A stretch of DNA of 64,000 nt from Sporosarcina sp. FSL W7-1349 (lineage in GTDB: Bacteria; Bacillota; Bacilli; Bacillales_A; Planococcaceae). The notes under the pieces were generated by a model. The model did not search any database. It was not told where the DNA came from and saw only the letters and a list, made by a program, of their open reading frames with translations. This document shows, piece by piece, positions 53,482-62,532 of this stretch. Where the stretch lies: the NCBI RefSeq assembly GCF_038003045.1, contig NZ_JBBOOK010000001.1, positions 2,232,001-2,296,000 of the forward strand, given 5' to 3'. Position 1 is the stretch's first letter. Each line of letters opens with the position of its first letter. A program made the translations under genes and the position numbers.

Positions 53482-54165
53482 ATGATAAAAAAAGAACGCC
53501 ATGTGCTGGTCGTCTTCCCGCATCCCGACGACGAAGCTTTCGGGGTATCCGGCACCATTTCTACATATCGGGAGATGGGGGTTCCCGTCACCTATGCCTG
53601 TCTCACTCTAGGCGAAATGGGGCGGAACTTGGGCAATCCACCGTTTGCGAACCGGGAGACATTGCCACAGATCCGGAAGGAAGAACTCCTGAAAGCTTGT
53701 GAAGCGATGGGATTGGACGATTTGCGCATGATGGGCCTTCGGGATAAGACGATTGAATTCGAGGATGACGACAAAATGGTCCAGCTTGTCACCGATTTGA
53801 TCGACGAAACGAATCCGTCCCTCGTCATTTCGTTCTTCCCGGGATTGTCCGTCCACCCGGATCATGATGCAACCGCACGCGCCGTAGTTCGGGCCATTCG
53901 CAAAATGCCGGAAGCAGAACGTCCGACGCTTTATACAAAGGCTTTTGCCAATAACACAATCGAGATACTCGGGGAACCGGATGTCATTCATGATATAACC
54001 CCGGTTTCCGAGAAAAAAATCGCAACGTTAAAATCTCACGCCTCCCAAACGATTTGGCTGCTTCAAGAAATGGAAGAGAAATGGGCAGCACAAGATCCAG
54101 AAGCCATCCAATGGCTGACGAAGGAACAGTTTTATACGTATCGTTGGGATAAGGATTTTGAATAA
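53482..54165 (+). CDS. bshB2: Bacillithiol biosynthesis deacetylase BshB2
   Basis: PIG-L/LmbE-family zinc deacetylase (227 residues) removing acetyl from GlcNAc-malate in bacillithiol synthesis or from bacillithiol conjugates. Zinc motif VVFPHPDDEAFGVSG (11-25) and the catalytic GLSVHPDHDATARAVV are intact. AAGGAGGGACTGTA precedes the ATG. Pairing with yojF marks the BshB2 (YojG) branch rather than BshB1. Confidence 0.93.
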   Translation: MIKKERHVLVVFPHPDDEAFGVSGTISTYREMGVPVTYACLTLGEMGRNLGNPPFANRETLPQIRKEELLKACEAMGLDDLRMMGLRDKTIEFEDDDKMVQLVTDLIDETNPSLVISFFPGLSVHPDHDATARAVVRAIRKMPEAERPTLYTKAFANNTIEILGEPDVIHDITPVSEKKIATLKSHASQTIWLLQEMEEKWAAQDPEAIQWLTKEQFYTYRWDKDFE

Positions 54166-54258
54166 ACCTGAATTGCCTACGGTATTTATCGATATATAAA
54201 GGACATCCACCGGCAGGATACAAAAGTTGACACCTTCATTTTTTGCAGGGTGCACAGA

Positions 54259-54311
54259 AATACTGCAATCAATCAACCCCTTCGCTCTTCGATTGATTGC
54301 AGTATTTTTTA
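54259..54311 (+). terminator. bshB2 terminator
   Basis: Long perfect stem AATACTGCAATCAATC/GATTGATTGCAGTATT with a 16-base loop and TTTTTT tail. Confidence 0.9.
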
Positions 54312-54525
54312 TTTATATATAAAATGAACCTCTGCCAAAAACTACCGCCCCTCATTTCTATAAAATGAGCAACATTAAAGGTAAATCGGATCCTCGCTGT
54401 CCAAGACATGGTATTTTTTAATTTAACTGAAGAATACAACTTACTTGTAACCTCTTTACAGATGGTCCAAAAACGATTAGTGTATATTTATTCACGATTT
54501 TGTATTACTAAAAGGAGTTGAGATT

Positions 54526-55878
54526 GTGAAGAAATTCAGTTTATCCACTTGGCTGTTATTCCTCGTGCCTTCCATTCTCGGGGTCGTCCTTTTCATGATT
54601 CCGCTGAAGTTCGAAAGCGGCTGGAAAGTTCCGATTGCCAAGTTTGCAGATATATTATCCGTTGCCCTGGAACCGACAATGCCGATGACCGCCATGATTG
54701 TTATCGTCATCGCTGCTCTCGGTTCGTTGCTGTTTCTCTTTAAACGAAGCGACGGCGCGAAGCCTTCCTTTATAATGAGTCTATTTAAAGTGTCGCCTTT
54801 TTGGACCGTCACTCGCATACTGGGTGCCGTATTTGCTGTCATGGTCACCTTCCAAATCGGACCGGAAGCTGTTTGGAATGAAAACACCGGAGGCTTGTTA
54901 TTGGCGCCGGACGGACTTGTCTCATTCTTATTCACCATTTTCCTTTTTGCCGGTTTGCTTTTGCCATTGCTTCTGAATTTCGGGTTGCTCGAATTTTTCG
55001 GGACGATGATGGTGAAAATCATGCGGCCTTTATTCAAACTGCCAGGCCGTTCTTCGATTGATGCGCTCGCTTCTTGGATTGGAGATGGCACGATTGGCGT
55101 CCTGTTGACAAGCAAACAATATGAGGATGGCCATTATACGAAAAAGGAAGCCGCAATCATTGCGACGACTTTCTCGGTCGTATCCATCACATTTTCCCTT
55201 GTCATCATCGGCACGGTCGGTTTGGACGACTATTTCTTGCCGTTCTATGGAACGGTCCTCCTGACGGGGTTCATCCTCGCCTTGATCATGCCGCGGATCT
55301 ATCCGCTAGCCGGAAAACGTTCGGAGTATATTGACGGCCGGCCTTTCACAGGCAATGACGAGAAATTGCCTGAAGGCTATAACGTCCTCAGCCATGGGTT
55401 GGAAAACGCGCTGAATACGGCGAAGAAAAACCGTTCCTTCGGACAAGTCATCGGAGATGGCTTCCGGAATGTGCTGGATATGTGGTTCGGTGTGGCTCCG
55501 ATCGTTATGGCTTTTGGTACGGTCGCCCTGATCATCGCTGAGTATACGAGTGTTTTTACGATTCTCGGAAAACCATTCGAACCGATCCTTGCCGTTCTCG
55601 GATTACCGCAAGCGGCGGAAGCGGCACCGATGATGGTTGTCGGGATCACAGATATGTTTTTGCCCGTCATTTTGGCGGACGGTGTGATTACAGAACCGAT
55701 GACGCTCTTCGTCATTGCGACCGTTTCCGTTGTACAATTAATCTATATGTCCGAAGTCGGTGGACTGATCTTAGGGACGAAAATTCCGTTAAATATCCTG
55801 GATCTCGTTGTCATTTTCCTTCTTCGTACATTGATTTCTCTGCCGATCATCGCAGGAGTTGCCCATCTTTTATTTTAA
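54526..55878 (+). CDS. yjiH: YjiH family membrane protein (nucleoside recognition/gate domain)
   Basis: A 450-residue polytopic membrane protein (about ten helices) of the YjiH family with gate/nucleoside-recognition domains. Helices such as LLFLVPSILGVVLFMIPL, MIVIVIAALGSLLFLF and LIYMSEVGGLILGTKIPL; conserved ASWIGDGTIGVLLTSKQYEDG and VVGITDMFLPVILADGV segments. Substrate unknown. The start is GTG 54526 with AAAAGGAGTTGAGATT. It stands alone between two terminators. An upstream gap of 210 bp is AT-rich and holds no gene. Confidence 0.83.
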   Translation: MKKFSLSTWLLFLVPSILGVVLFMIPLKFESGWKVPIAKFADILSVALEPTMPMTAMIVIVIAALGSLLFLFKRSDGAKPSFIMSLFKVSPFWTVTRILGAVFAVMVTFQIGPEAVWNENTGGLLLAPDGLVSFLFTIFLFAGLLLPLLLNFGLLEFFGTMMVKIMRPLFKLPGRSSIDALASWIGDGTIGVLLTSKQYEDGHYTKKEAAIIATTFSVVSITFSLVIIGTVGLDDYFLPFYGTVLLTGFILALIMPRIYPLAGKRSEYIDGRPFTGNDEKLPEGYNVLSHGLENALNTAKKNRSFGQVIGDGFRNVLDMWFGVAPIVMAFGTVALIIAEYTSVFTILGKPFEPILAVLGLPQAAEAAPMMVVGITDMFLPVILADGVITEPMTLFVIATVSVVQLIYMSEVGGLILGTKIPLNILDLVVIFLLRTLISLPIIAGVAHLLF

Positions 55879-55886
55879 TACAATTC

Positions 55887-55924
55887 AAGCACCCCGCACG
55901 GAGCCGTTCCGTACGGGGTGCTTT
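55887..55924 (+). terminator. yjiH terminator (bidirectional)
   Basis: Stem AAGCACCCCGCACGG/CCGTACGGGGTGCTT with one mismatch, then TTCATTC; shared with the convergent ATPase gene. Confidence 0.85.
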
Positions 55925-57003
55925 CATTCTTCCTCCACCAACAAGGCCAATTTCTCATGTAGCACATCTTGCTGAATGGCGGAGTCCATATCTTGGATCA
56001 TCTTGTTTCTTGCTTGTGCATAGGCCTGCATGTATCCGTCGGCATCCATTATTTTTTCCTGGTATGCTTCCCGGATCGTGCCAATCTTCTCTTCCGCTTC
56101 TTCATCGTCCGTACACATTTTCACCAGGTCCAGCAGTTCATCGCCTGGACGCTCGGGATCATAGGCATGGGGTTTCGTCGCATCGAACAGGCATATCGAT
56201 AATTCCGGGAATTGGACCAAATCAATACCCGATGGATCGAGTCCGCACCATCCATATAAAACATCGAATCCCCGTTTTTCGGCTTCCGCCCCAAGCGCCC
56301 GCATTAAAGTCGATTTCCCCGTTCCCGGCAATCCTTTGATGAGCAGCCGGCGCTCTGACGCATGCGTGATGGACGGGATGTAATCGTGGGCACCGCCATT
56401 CGACGTCATGGAGCCGATCAAGCGATGGGAGACGGACGATTTTTTATTCAACCGGATTGTTCCGAACAGCTCCTCTTTCAACGAAGCAATTGTTTGCACG
56501 TGGAGGTCCCATATCATCCTGCCGATATTAACCGTTTCCCATTCATCATGGATTTTTTTCGCTTCCCCCAAGGCGTTCATGGCTTTTTCCAGCGCCGTTT
56601 CCGCTTCGCCTCGATTGCCCGCGATTGTTTCGTTCATTTCCCGCAGTTTGGCTTCCTCATACATATCATAGAGGCTGATCACCCGATGCCGGCCACCGAG
56701 GTCTGTCGGTTCCAAGGCGACGGGATGCGATGCCTGAAGGTAGAAAAGGTTCGGTCCTTTTATGAAGATGGCATCCGTTTTATCCAACTGGATCGGATCC
56801 ATGAATCGATCGATGTCGTATCCCCGTTTGATAAAGTGCATGGCGGTTTCATTCAGAGCAGTTGAAATGGTATTCGTTGGAGGGCATTTCAAAAATACCG
56901 TCTCCGCAGCTTCCGTCATCAATTTATCATATTTATGCGAAATCCCAAGTCCCGTATAGGCTGTCCCCATGTATTGCGTTACCGTTCCGTATATGCCGAC
57001 CAT
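55924..57003 (-). CDS. Tandem ATPase-like protein with a degenerate first Walker A
   Basis: A 359-residue protein related to conserved two-domain Firmicutes ATPases (PRK06851 type). The C-terminal half has a normal P-loop, LLIKGLPGTGKSTLMRALG (about 223-241), then GFDVLYGWCGLDPSGIDLV and the PELSICLFDATKPHAYDP block. The N-terminal half repeats the same layout (VFLKCPPTNTISTALNE, GYDIDRFMDPIQLDKTDAIFI in parts, NLFYLQASHPVALEP), but its Walker A GxPGTGKS has become CPPTNTIS, so only the second site can bind nucleotide. Function unknown. Confidence 0.78.
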   Translation of the reverse strand: MVGIYGTVTQYMGTAYTGLGISHKYDKLMTEAAETVFLKCPPTNTISTALNETAMHFIKRGYDIDRFMDPIQLDKTDAIFIKGPNLFYLQASHPVALEPTDLGGRHRVISLYDMYEEAKLREMNETIAGNRGEAETALEKAMNALGEAKKIHDEWETVNIGRMIWDLHVQTIASLKEELFGTIRLNKKSSVSHRLIGSMTSNGGAHDYIPSITHASERRLLIKGLPGTGKSTLMRALGAEAEKRGFDVLYGWCGLDPSGIDLVQFPELSICLFDATKPHAYDPERPGDELLDLVKMCTDDEEAEEKIGTIREAYQEKIMDADGYMQAYAQARNKMIQDMDSAIQQDVLHEKLALLVEEE

Positions 57004-57041
57004 CCTTTCTGTACGTTCGCTTATCTTATGCCCGGAACACG

Positions 57042-57072
57042 AAAAAAAGCACGGCTTGTCTGCCCGTGCTTT
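57042..57072 (-). terminator. Terminator after the YczE-like gene
   Basis: Minus-strand stem AAAGCACGG/CCGTGCTTT followed by TTTTTCG. Confidence 0.88.
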
Positions 57073-57075
57073 CGC

Positions 57076-57726
57076 TTATTTCAATAATACCTGCTGATCT
57101 TCTTCCTTAATGATTCTTAACAATAATTTCTGGCATTGCGGCAAAGCGATTTGGATGATCTGTCCGCTTAGCAGCGCAATCAACACAGTCCCGACGCCAA
57201 CCGGGCCTCCTAGCAGCCAGCCGATAATTCCGGCCAGTACCTCGATGCCTGTCCGGATCACTTTGATGCTGATTCCCCATTTTTTTGCGAGGATGAGCAT
57301 CAGGCTGTCCCGCGGGCCTGCTCCCATATTCGGGGATACGTAGATGCCGACACCATAGGAGAGCACCACGACTCCGATTACGTAGATGATCGTTTGCCCC
57401 CAAAGTGTGCTGAATTCGGGCAGCAGCCAATTGAACAGGTCAATGAACAGCCCGAGGAGGACCATATTGATCCACGTGCCGATTTTCGGCCATTGTTTCA
57501 TGACGGCTGCTGTTGTCAGGACAATGATAAGTCCCGTGAGGATCCCCCACGTTCCGATGGTCAGCCCAAAGTTTCGGTACAGCCCGACGTGCAGAACATC
57601 CCATGGGCTGATGCCGAGCCGCTGCCCTTTGATGGTCATTGAAATGCCCAACGACATGACCATCAATCCTGCAAGGAAGAAAATCCATCTCCACAGCAGT
57701 ATTTTCTTTCTATTTTCCATTCTCAT
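57076..57726 (-). CDS. YczE/YitT-type membrane protein
   Basis: A 216-residue membrane protein with five helices (about 10-30, 48-70, 78-98, 108-128, 160-185). KGQRLGISPWDVLHVGL and SPNMGAGPRDSLMLILAKKWG are hallmarks of the YczE/YyaS/YitT group; B. subtilis YczE affects surfactin production by an unknown mechanism. The ATG at 57726 has only a weak AAAGAAAGAAG site; ATG 57720 is the alternative. It stands alone. Confidence 0.82.
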   Translation of the reverse strand: MRMENRKKILLWRWIFFLAGLMVMSLGISMTIKGQRLGISPWDVLHVGLYRNFGLTIGTWGILTGLIIVLTTAAVMKQWPKIGTWINMVLLGLFIDLFNWLLPEFSTLWGQTIIYVIGVVVLSYGVGIYVSPNMGAGPRDSLMLILAKKWGISIKVIRTGIEVLAGIIGWLLGGPVGVGTVLIALLSGQIIQIALPQCQKLLLRIIKEEDQQVLLK

Positions 57727-57771
57727 TCTTCTTTCTTTGACTACAGTCGCCCTTTTCTATCATTGTAGCAC

Positions 57772-58266
57772 TTACGACTTCGCTAGGTCTTTGAAACTTG
57801 CTCCTGCTACATGGGCCAAGTCCTGTGGGGCGAGTTTCATTTGCAAGCCGGGTTTCCCCGCACTGACGACCATCTGCTCCAGACTTTCTGCGGAGTGGTC
57901 AATGAATGTCGGATACTTCTTTTTCATGCCGACGGCGGAACAGCCGCCGCGCACGTAGCCGGTTTCTTTGGTCAAGTCTTTCAGCGGCAGCATATCCAGT
58001 TTTTTCACTCCCGCTGCCCGGGCCGCCTTTTTCAAATCCAGTTCCGCCGCAACGGGCAGAAGGAACACGAAAAGTTCCCGCGGTGGGCCTGCCATCGTCA
58101 CCAATGTCTTATATACGCTATCCGCCGCCTGGCCCGTTTTTTCGGCAACCGATACCCCGTCGAGCAGGCCATCGTCCACTGCGTATTCCATCAATTCATA
58201 TCCGACCTGCTCCCCTTCGAGGATCCGGACTGCATTTGTTTTGGCATTCTTTTTTTGCTTTGCCAT
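57772..58266 (-). CDS. ybaK: Cys-tRNA(Pro)/Cys-tRNA(Cys) deacylase, YbaK/EbsC family
   Basis: Editing enzyme (164 residues) that hydrolyses mischarged Cys-tRNA(Pro) in trans. Family blocks: SVAEKTGQAADSVYKTLVTMA with the conserved Lys, LDLKKAARAAGVKKLDM, and the C-terminal GYVRGGCSAVGMKKKYPTFID (in part). The basic N-terminus (AKQKKNAKTNAVRIL) is common in this family. Monocistronic by position. Specificity is taken from the family. Confidence 0.92.
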   Translation of the reverse strand: MAKQKKNAKTNAVRILEGEQVGYELMEYAVDDGLLDGVSVAEKTGQAADSVYKTLVTMAGPPRELFVFLLPVAAELDLKKAARAAGVKKLDMLPLKDLTKETGYVRGGCSAVGMKKKYPTFIDHSAESLEQMVVSAGKPGLQMKLAPQDLAHVAGASFKDLAKS

Positions 58267-58525
58267 CGATACACATCCTTATAATGAGGTTATCCAGATT
58301 CACTGCAAACAAGGATAGATGTTACTTTTGAATATTTATATTCAATGTATCATGTTTCAACGGCATAAGAATAGGGATTGGCATAATACGTTTATGAAAT
58401 TCGGGGAGGGCCCTTTAGATGACTGGTTCTTTCATTATCGATGGGTATCTTTTAAAGAAAAAAGGTTTAAAAGCCCCGATTCGATCGGACCTTTCAAACC
58501 TAATAAAATCATTAATTTTTAAATT

Positions 58526-58636
58526 CTATTGAGCCTGCATTATGCTTTTTTCTTCTGATGCGTGTTTTGCAGCAGAGGCATGAAAACGATTAAACTTTGA
58601 TTCTTCAATCACTTGTCCCACTTTAACGGAATTCAT
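58526..58636 (-). pseudogene. Remnant of an MFS (aromatic acid:H+ symporter type) transporter
   Basis: A 36-codon frame behind AAAGAGGAATTTT and ATG 58636. Its first half (VGQVIEESKFNRFH) matches in style the N-terminus of AAHS-family MFS transporters, just before their first membrane helix; its second half (ASAAKHASEEKSIMQAQ) looks like a C-terminal cytoplasmic tail. All membrane helices are absent, as if an internal deletion joined the ends. Identification is by eye and needs a search. It lies beside the flavin monooxygenase genes, for which a transporter would make sense. Confidence 0.45.
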
Positions 58637-58818
58637 AAAATTCCTCTTTTTTTTTTGAAAATGTAATGTAAATGTTCATACTGATCAATATAAAAGATAG
58701 TAATAATAAATAGATGGCGCTTTCAAGAAGGATAATTCGAAAACCTATTCATCCCCCTGTATTCAATTATGAAAGCTCTCTATTTTCCACTTTCCTTCCA
58801 TTTACCTGTACATTGTTA

Positions 58819-59040
58819 TCACTGAGCTTTGTATTTTAATAAATACCATGCGTTTTGTTTATTATGAAGCACCCTCTTTTTCTTTAAAACACGAAGCTTT
58901 TTTGAAACAATTGCTCTAAATTGATTTGCTTCTAAGAATTGATTTTCCGCATGGAGATGGTGGCAATAATTTATGATTTTATTTGCACTGGCTCCGGGGT
59001 GCTTTTCCAAATAATGAATAACAGTTTCTTCGATATCCAT
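58819..59040 (-). CDS. Small hypothetical protein, winged-helix-like
   Basis: A 73-residue protein (MDIEETVIHYLEKHPGASANKII...) whose pattern, HYLEKHPGASANKIINYC followed by IVSKKLRVLKKKRVLHNKQNAW, resembles a small winged helix: a helix pair, then a basic recognition helix and wing. GACGAGGTGAAAAGT precedes GTG/ATG at 59043/59040; ATG is chosen. No partner is known. It lies between the transporter remnant and the flavin reductase gene in AT-rich DNA. Confidence 0.55.
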   Translation of the reverse strand: MDIEETVIHYLEKHPGASANKIINYCHHLHAENQFLEANQFRAIVSKKLRVLKKKRVLHNKQNAWYLLKYKAQ

Positions 59041-59234
59041 CACTTTTCACCTCGTCAATTCCATTGTTTTGAAACAAGGAAAAGCAGAACTTCTGCAGCA
59101 GCATGTTCCGTTTTCCTTGATTTCTATTTAACTAGAGCAAGAATACCGATGTAGGCATTTACTTGGGCCTTCGATTTCAATCGACGTTTTAACCTTGGAA
59201 ACCAAATCCGAATATAGATCTCTTCTTGATGAAC

Positions 59235-59735
59235 TTATTTCACTTCATAAAATTCAGCAGGTATTGAAGCAAACCGTCTGCGGTGATAGAGCATTGGTTC
59301 TTTGTCATTCTTGCTAATGGCTTTCACATTACCAATTAAAATTGTATGGTCTCCCGCTTCAACCACCTTAAATGTTTCGCACTCTAAAACAGCGAAAGTA
59401 TCCTCAATAATGGGCAATTCGTTTTCTGAAATTTCCCAACTACATTGACTAAAACGGTCTACTCCCTTACTCGCAAATGTACGGCAAAGCTCTTGCTGCT
59501 CCCCGGCTAAAATGTGGATTGCAAATTTCCCTCCATTTACAAAGTCATGGAGTGTAGATACACCATGATCGATTGACCACAGAACCATAAGAGGATCTAG
59601 AGATACAGAGGCAAATGAGTTTACGGTTAAGCCGATCGGTGTTCCCTCTTCATTTGTTGCTGTTACGATGGTAACTCCCGTTGGATAGTTTCCCATCACT
59701 TCTTTAAACAGATCTTGGTTTTCGACTTTAAGCAT
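59235..59735 (-). CDS. Flavin reductase (HpaC/DIM6-NTAB family)
   Basis: A 166-residue FMN-binding split-barrel flavin reductase that makes reduced flavin from NAD(P)H for a partner monooxygenase. NYPTGVTIVTA, GLTVNSFASVSLDPLMVLWSI (in part) and FAIHILAGEQQELCRTFASK are typical. ATTGGAGGGAACAT precedes the ATG. It is divergent from the LLM oxygenase gene with 333 bp between; the two very likely form a two-component flavin-dependent monooxygenase. Confidence 0.9.
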   Translation of the reverse strand: MLKVENQDLFKEVMGNYPTGVTIVTATNEEGTPIGLTVNSFASVSLDPLMVLWSIDHGVSTLHDFVNGGKFAIHILAGEQQELCRTFASKGVDRFSQCSWEISENELPIIEDTFAVLECETFKVVEAGDHTILIGNVKAISKNDKEPMLYHRRRFASIPAEFYEVK

Positions 59736-59972
59736 TATGTTCCCTCCAATTTTTTAGAACCTGTTTTACTATCCATTTAGACATTGCCGTGTACGTTCTG
59801 ATGAAACTACAACTGTAGGGTTTTCTAAATAGAATTTACTTTGTTAACCTTAGGTGAACTAGGTTGAACATTTGTGATTGTTTTTCATTATACTATTCGT
59901 TTTTCATTTGTAAAGAACAAATATCAAAAAATATTAATTATTTAAAACTCCTAAAATAAATAGACTTCTCTC

Positions 59973-60042
59973 TTTACAAACCCACAACGTATTTGTTATC
60001 GTTTAAATTAACATTGAGTGAATATATTTCACCCAATGTTAA
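59973..60042 (+). promoter_or_regulatory. Promoter and strong operator-like dyad upstream of the LLM oxygenase
   Basis: -35 TTTACA (59973-59978), 18 bp, -10 TATCGT (59997-60002), then the 35-bp dyad 60008-60042: TTAACATTGAGTGAA, TATAT, TTCACCCAATGTTAA, pairing at 14 of 15 positions. It would sit at the start of the transcript, a classic repressor site, plausibly for the nearby IclR protein. The rest of the divergent gap (59736-59972) is AT-rich and shows no gene. Confidence 0.6.
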
Positions 60043-60068
60043 CAAATAATATATGAGGTGACAGCGAC

Positions 60069-61142
60069 ATGAAAATTGGTTATTTTACTTTAACGGACAA
60101 TCCTATCGAATACGGTGAGACTCGGAAAGACCCGAATCAAATGATCTTAGATTTGGAAGAACAATGTATTTATGCGGAAGAACTTGGATTTCATTCAGTC
60201 TGGGTTCCTGAACACCACTTTAGTGCATTAGGTGTTCTTCCTTCGCCCGCTATGTTTTTAACAAGTGTGGCCGCGAAAACAAAGAAAATTAAATTAGCGC
60301 CTGCCACTGTCCTGCTTCCAGCTACCCATCCCATCCGTTTGGCTGAAGAATACGCTTTACTCGATTTACTTAGTAATGGCCGGGCTATCTTCTCGGCGGG
60401 TCGCGGCTATGATAAACGCGAATATGACGTGTTTGACATCGACTTCAACAAAAGTCGTGAAATCTTTTTTGAAGGGTTGGACATTATTCAAAAAGCTTGG
60501 CGTGCAAAAGGCCCGATTTCTCATGAAGGGGAAATCTTCTCGTTCCCAGAAATTCAGCTGACGCCTACGCCGTTACAAGAAAATTTACCAATTTATGTAG
60601 CCGCTTTTAGTGAACCTTCTATCCGTAAAGCGGCCGAGATGGGGGAACATGTTATCTTCGCACCATTCGCCGCAAATATGGTATTCGGCACGATGGAAAA
60701 CGCAATTAATACCTTTAACCGCATTTCCGCAGAAAATGGGTTTTCGAACAGAAAGGCAAGCTGTTCATATTTCATTAATGTCGTGGAAACAAAGGAAGAG
60801 GAAGAAGAAACAAAACGCCGTATGTTAAAATACTTCACTGGTCTTGTTCCAGCTTTCCCGGATGACCCGTCTACGGCGCCGCCAAATATTCGCTATTTTG
60901 CCGAAATCGTTGATCAGTTAAAAAATATGACTACCGACAGTTTGAGTGATAAGAGCATCATTGTAGGCGATGCTGAATATGTGACTCAAAAACTCAAAGA
61001 AATAGAAGCGGCAGGTTTGGATGAAGTCATTCTCTACTTTGATTTTGGCGGGCTTTCACATCAAGACACGATGAAAGCGATGGAGCGCTTTGCGAAACAG
61101 GTAATGCCTCATTTTCATCAGGAAGAATCATTAGTTCTTTAA
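60069..61142 (+). CDS. LLM-class flavin-dependent monooxygenase
   Basis: Luciferase-like monooxygenase (357 residues, TIM barrel) using reduced FMN and O2. IGYFTLTDNPIEYGE at the start, LGFHSVWVPEHHFSALG (flavin/substrate loop), APATVLLPATHPIRLAEEYALLD in parts, FSAGRGYDKREYDVF, and IIVGDAEYVTQKLKEIEAAG near the C-terminus. ATGAGGTGACAGCGAC precedes the ATG. Substrate unknown; the split reductase, IclR regulator and decayed transporter and SDR genes nearby point to a catabolic oxygenation of an organic compound. Confidence 0.9.
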   Translation: MKIGYFTLTDNPIEYGETRKDPNQMILDLEEQCIYAEELGFHSVWVPEHHFSALGVLPSPAMFLTSVAAKTKKIKLAPATVLLPATHPIRLAEEYALLDLLSNGRAIFSAGRGYDKREYDVFDIDFNKSREIFFEGLDIIQKAWRAKGPISHEGEIFSFPEIQLTPTPLQENLPIYVAAFSEPSIRKAAEMGEHVIFAPFAANMVFGTMENAINTFNRISAENGFSNRKASCSYFINVVETKEEEEETKRRMLKYFTGLVPAFPDDPSTAPPNIRYFAEIVDQLKNMTTDSLSDKSIIVGDAEYVTQKLKEIEAAGLDEVILYFDFGGLSHQDTMKAMERFAKQVMPHFHQEESLVL

Positions 61143-61262
61143 TAAGGGCATTCCCATTTGACAAATTATAAAGTTCTATCCGTTTAAAGCGATCAACCAA
61201 GCTTTTGAAGATTCTAAGAACAGATAAATAATTTTAAATTACTATGAAAGTCTATTGAAATC

Positions 61263-61301
61263 AAAAAGCCAGTTTCCCTTCATTGGAAATTGGCTTTTTA
61301 T
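61263..61301 (+). terminator. LLM oxygenase terminator
   Basis: Stem AAAAAGCCAGTTTCC/GGAAATTGGCTTTTT (one G-U or mismatch) with TTATTATTTTTG following. Confidence 0.85.
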
Positions 61302-61341
61302 TATTTTTGTATAACATCGGATGAATAGGAGGAGTTTTATT

Positions 61342-61560
61342 ATAGATTTGCAATTAGCTGAAAAAAAGCAGAGGTATCGGGAAAGCGATTGCTCGTCACT
61401 AGTTCAATAGGGAGTGGATTGCGTAATAATTAGATATGTAATCTGCAAACGACCTTGGGAAAAGCTACGTGGTCATTGTTGGATAATACTGGCCACGACG
61501 ATGCTAAAATATACGATGCCCTTTGGATCTCCGCTTTGCTTGCGATGACGTACTCCCTCA
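61342..61560 (+). pseudogene. Decayed short-chain dehydrogenase/reductase gene
   Basis: After an intact AGGAGGAGTTTTATT site the first codon is ATA, not ATG, then IDLQLAEKK as in SDR N-termini. The TGxxxGIG loop is damaged: only GGTATCGGGAAAGCGATTGC (GIGKAIA) survives, out of frame with the start, followed by stops. Further on, LLDNTGHDDAKIYDALW resembles the NNAG region. The evidence is pattern-based. The stretch to 61743 holds no other gene. Confidence 0.45.
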
Positions 61561-61743
61561 AGTCTCATGATGTCTTGTGCATCTACATTCCTTTATTTTT
61601 TTGCCTAAAAAGAAAACCCACTATATACTTAAATATAGGACGACATTAGCAATTTAATAATGATTAAAGACAATCCAATAAATTTAGTAACACCATTTTT
61701 AGTATATAACCTCATATCAAAATGAAATGTAAGGAGATATATC

Positions 61744-62532
61744 ATGACTAACGAAGAATCAAAAAGTAAAGGTATACAATCAATTGAGGTTGGAGTTGAC
61801 ATCTTAAAAAAAATTGCTGAAGCTGATAAACCTCTCACGATTACTGAAATTGCGATCTTATGCGATACATCCAAGAGCAAACTGCATCGGTATTTAACAA
61901 GTTTTATTAGAACCGGGATTTTGGAGAAAAGCGAAGATGCAAAATACACTCTCGGATCAGAATTAATCATGCTAGGGTTACGCGCATCCCAGAAGTTAAA
62001 TATTACTGACGTCGTTGCCCCATATTTAATCGAGTTAAAAGATACATTGAATGAAACAGCGGCGTTGGCGATTTGGGGAGAGGGCGGCCCCTTTTTTATC
62101 AGCTGGGAAGAAAGCAATAAACCCATCAATATCGGAATCAAAGTGGGCTCCCGTGTTAGTGTCATTCAAAGTGCCTCAGGCCGTGTATTTGCCACCTACT
62201 TGCCCAACCATTTGACGGCCGAACAAATTAACCGGGAATTAAACAAATGCTCTATAAGCGTAGATCAATTTCAAGAGAATTTAAACACCATACGCGAGAA
62301 AGAGTACTCCTATGTAATCAGCAACATCATTCCCGGTATTAGCGCAATAGCTGCGCCAATTTTTGACCATTCCTCTCAAGTGATTGCTGTGCTTACTGTG
62401 GTAGGTCTTGAAAACTCTCTTGACGTATCGGAAAACTCTGAAGCCGTCAAACTTTTAAAAGAAAAAACAACTGAAATATCCCGGCTTTTAGGCGCACCGA
62501 TCGGCACTTTGCAACGTAAAGACCTCGCTTAA
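61744..62532 (+). CDS. IclR family transcriptional regulator
   Basis: A 262-residue IclR-type regulator: N-terminal winged helix (about 15-75; LTITEIAILCDTSKSKLHRYLTSF in parts) and a C-terminal effector-binding GAF-like domain (about 90-255; LNETAALAIWGEGG, GSRVSVIQSASGRVFATYLP in parts, SNIIPGISAIAAPIFDHSSQVIAVLTVVG in parts). AAGGAGATATATC precedes the ATG. IclR proteins often control aromatic-compound catabolism. The 35-bp dyad before the LLM gene is a candidate target. Confidence 0.9.
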   Translation: MTNEESKSKGIQSIEVGVDILKKIAEADKPLTITEIAILCDTSKSKLHRYLTSFIRTGILEKSEDAKYTLGSELIMLGLRASQKLNITDVVAPYLIELKDTLNETAALAIWGEGGPFFISWEESNKPINIGIKVGSRVSVIQSASGRVFATYLPNHLTAEQINRELNKCSISVDQFQENLNTIREKEYSYVISNIIPGISAIAAPIFDHSSQVIAVLTVVGLENSLDVSENSEAVKLLKEKTTEISRLLGAPIGTLQRKDLA

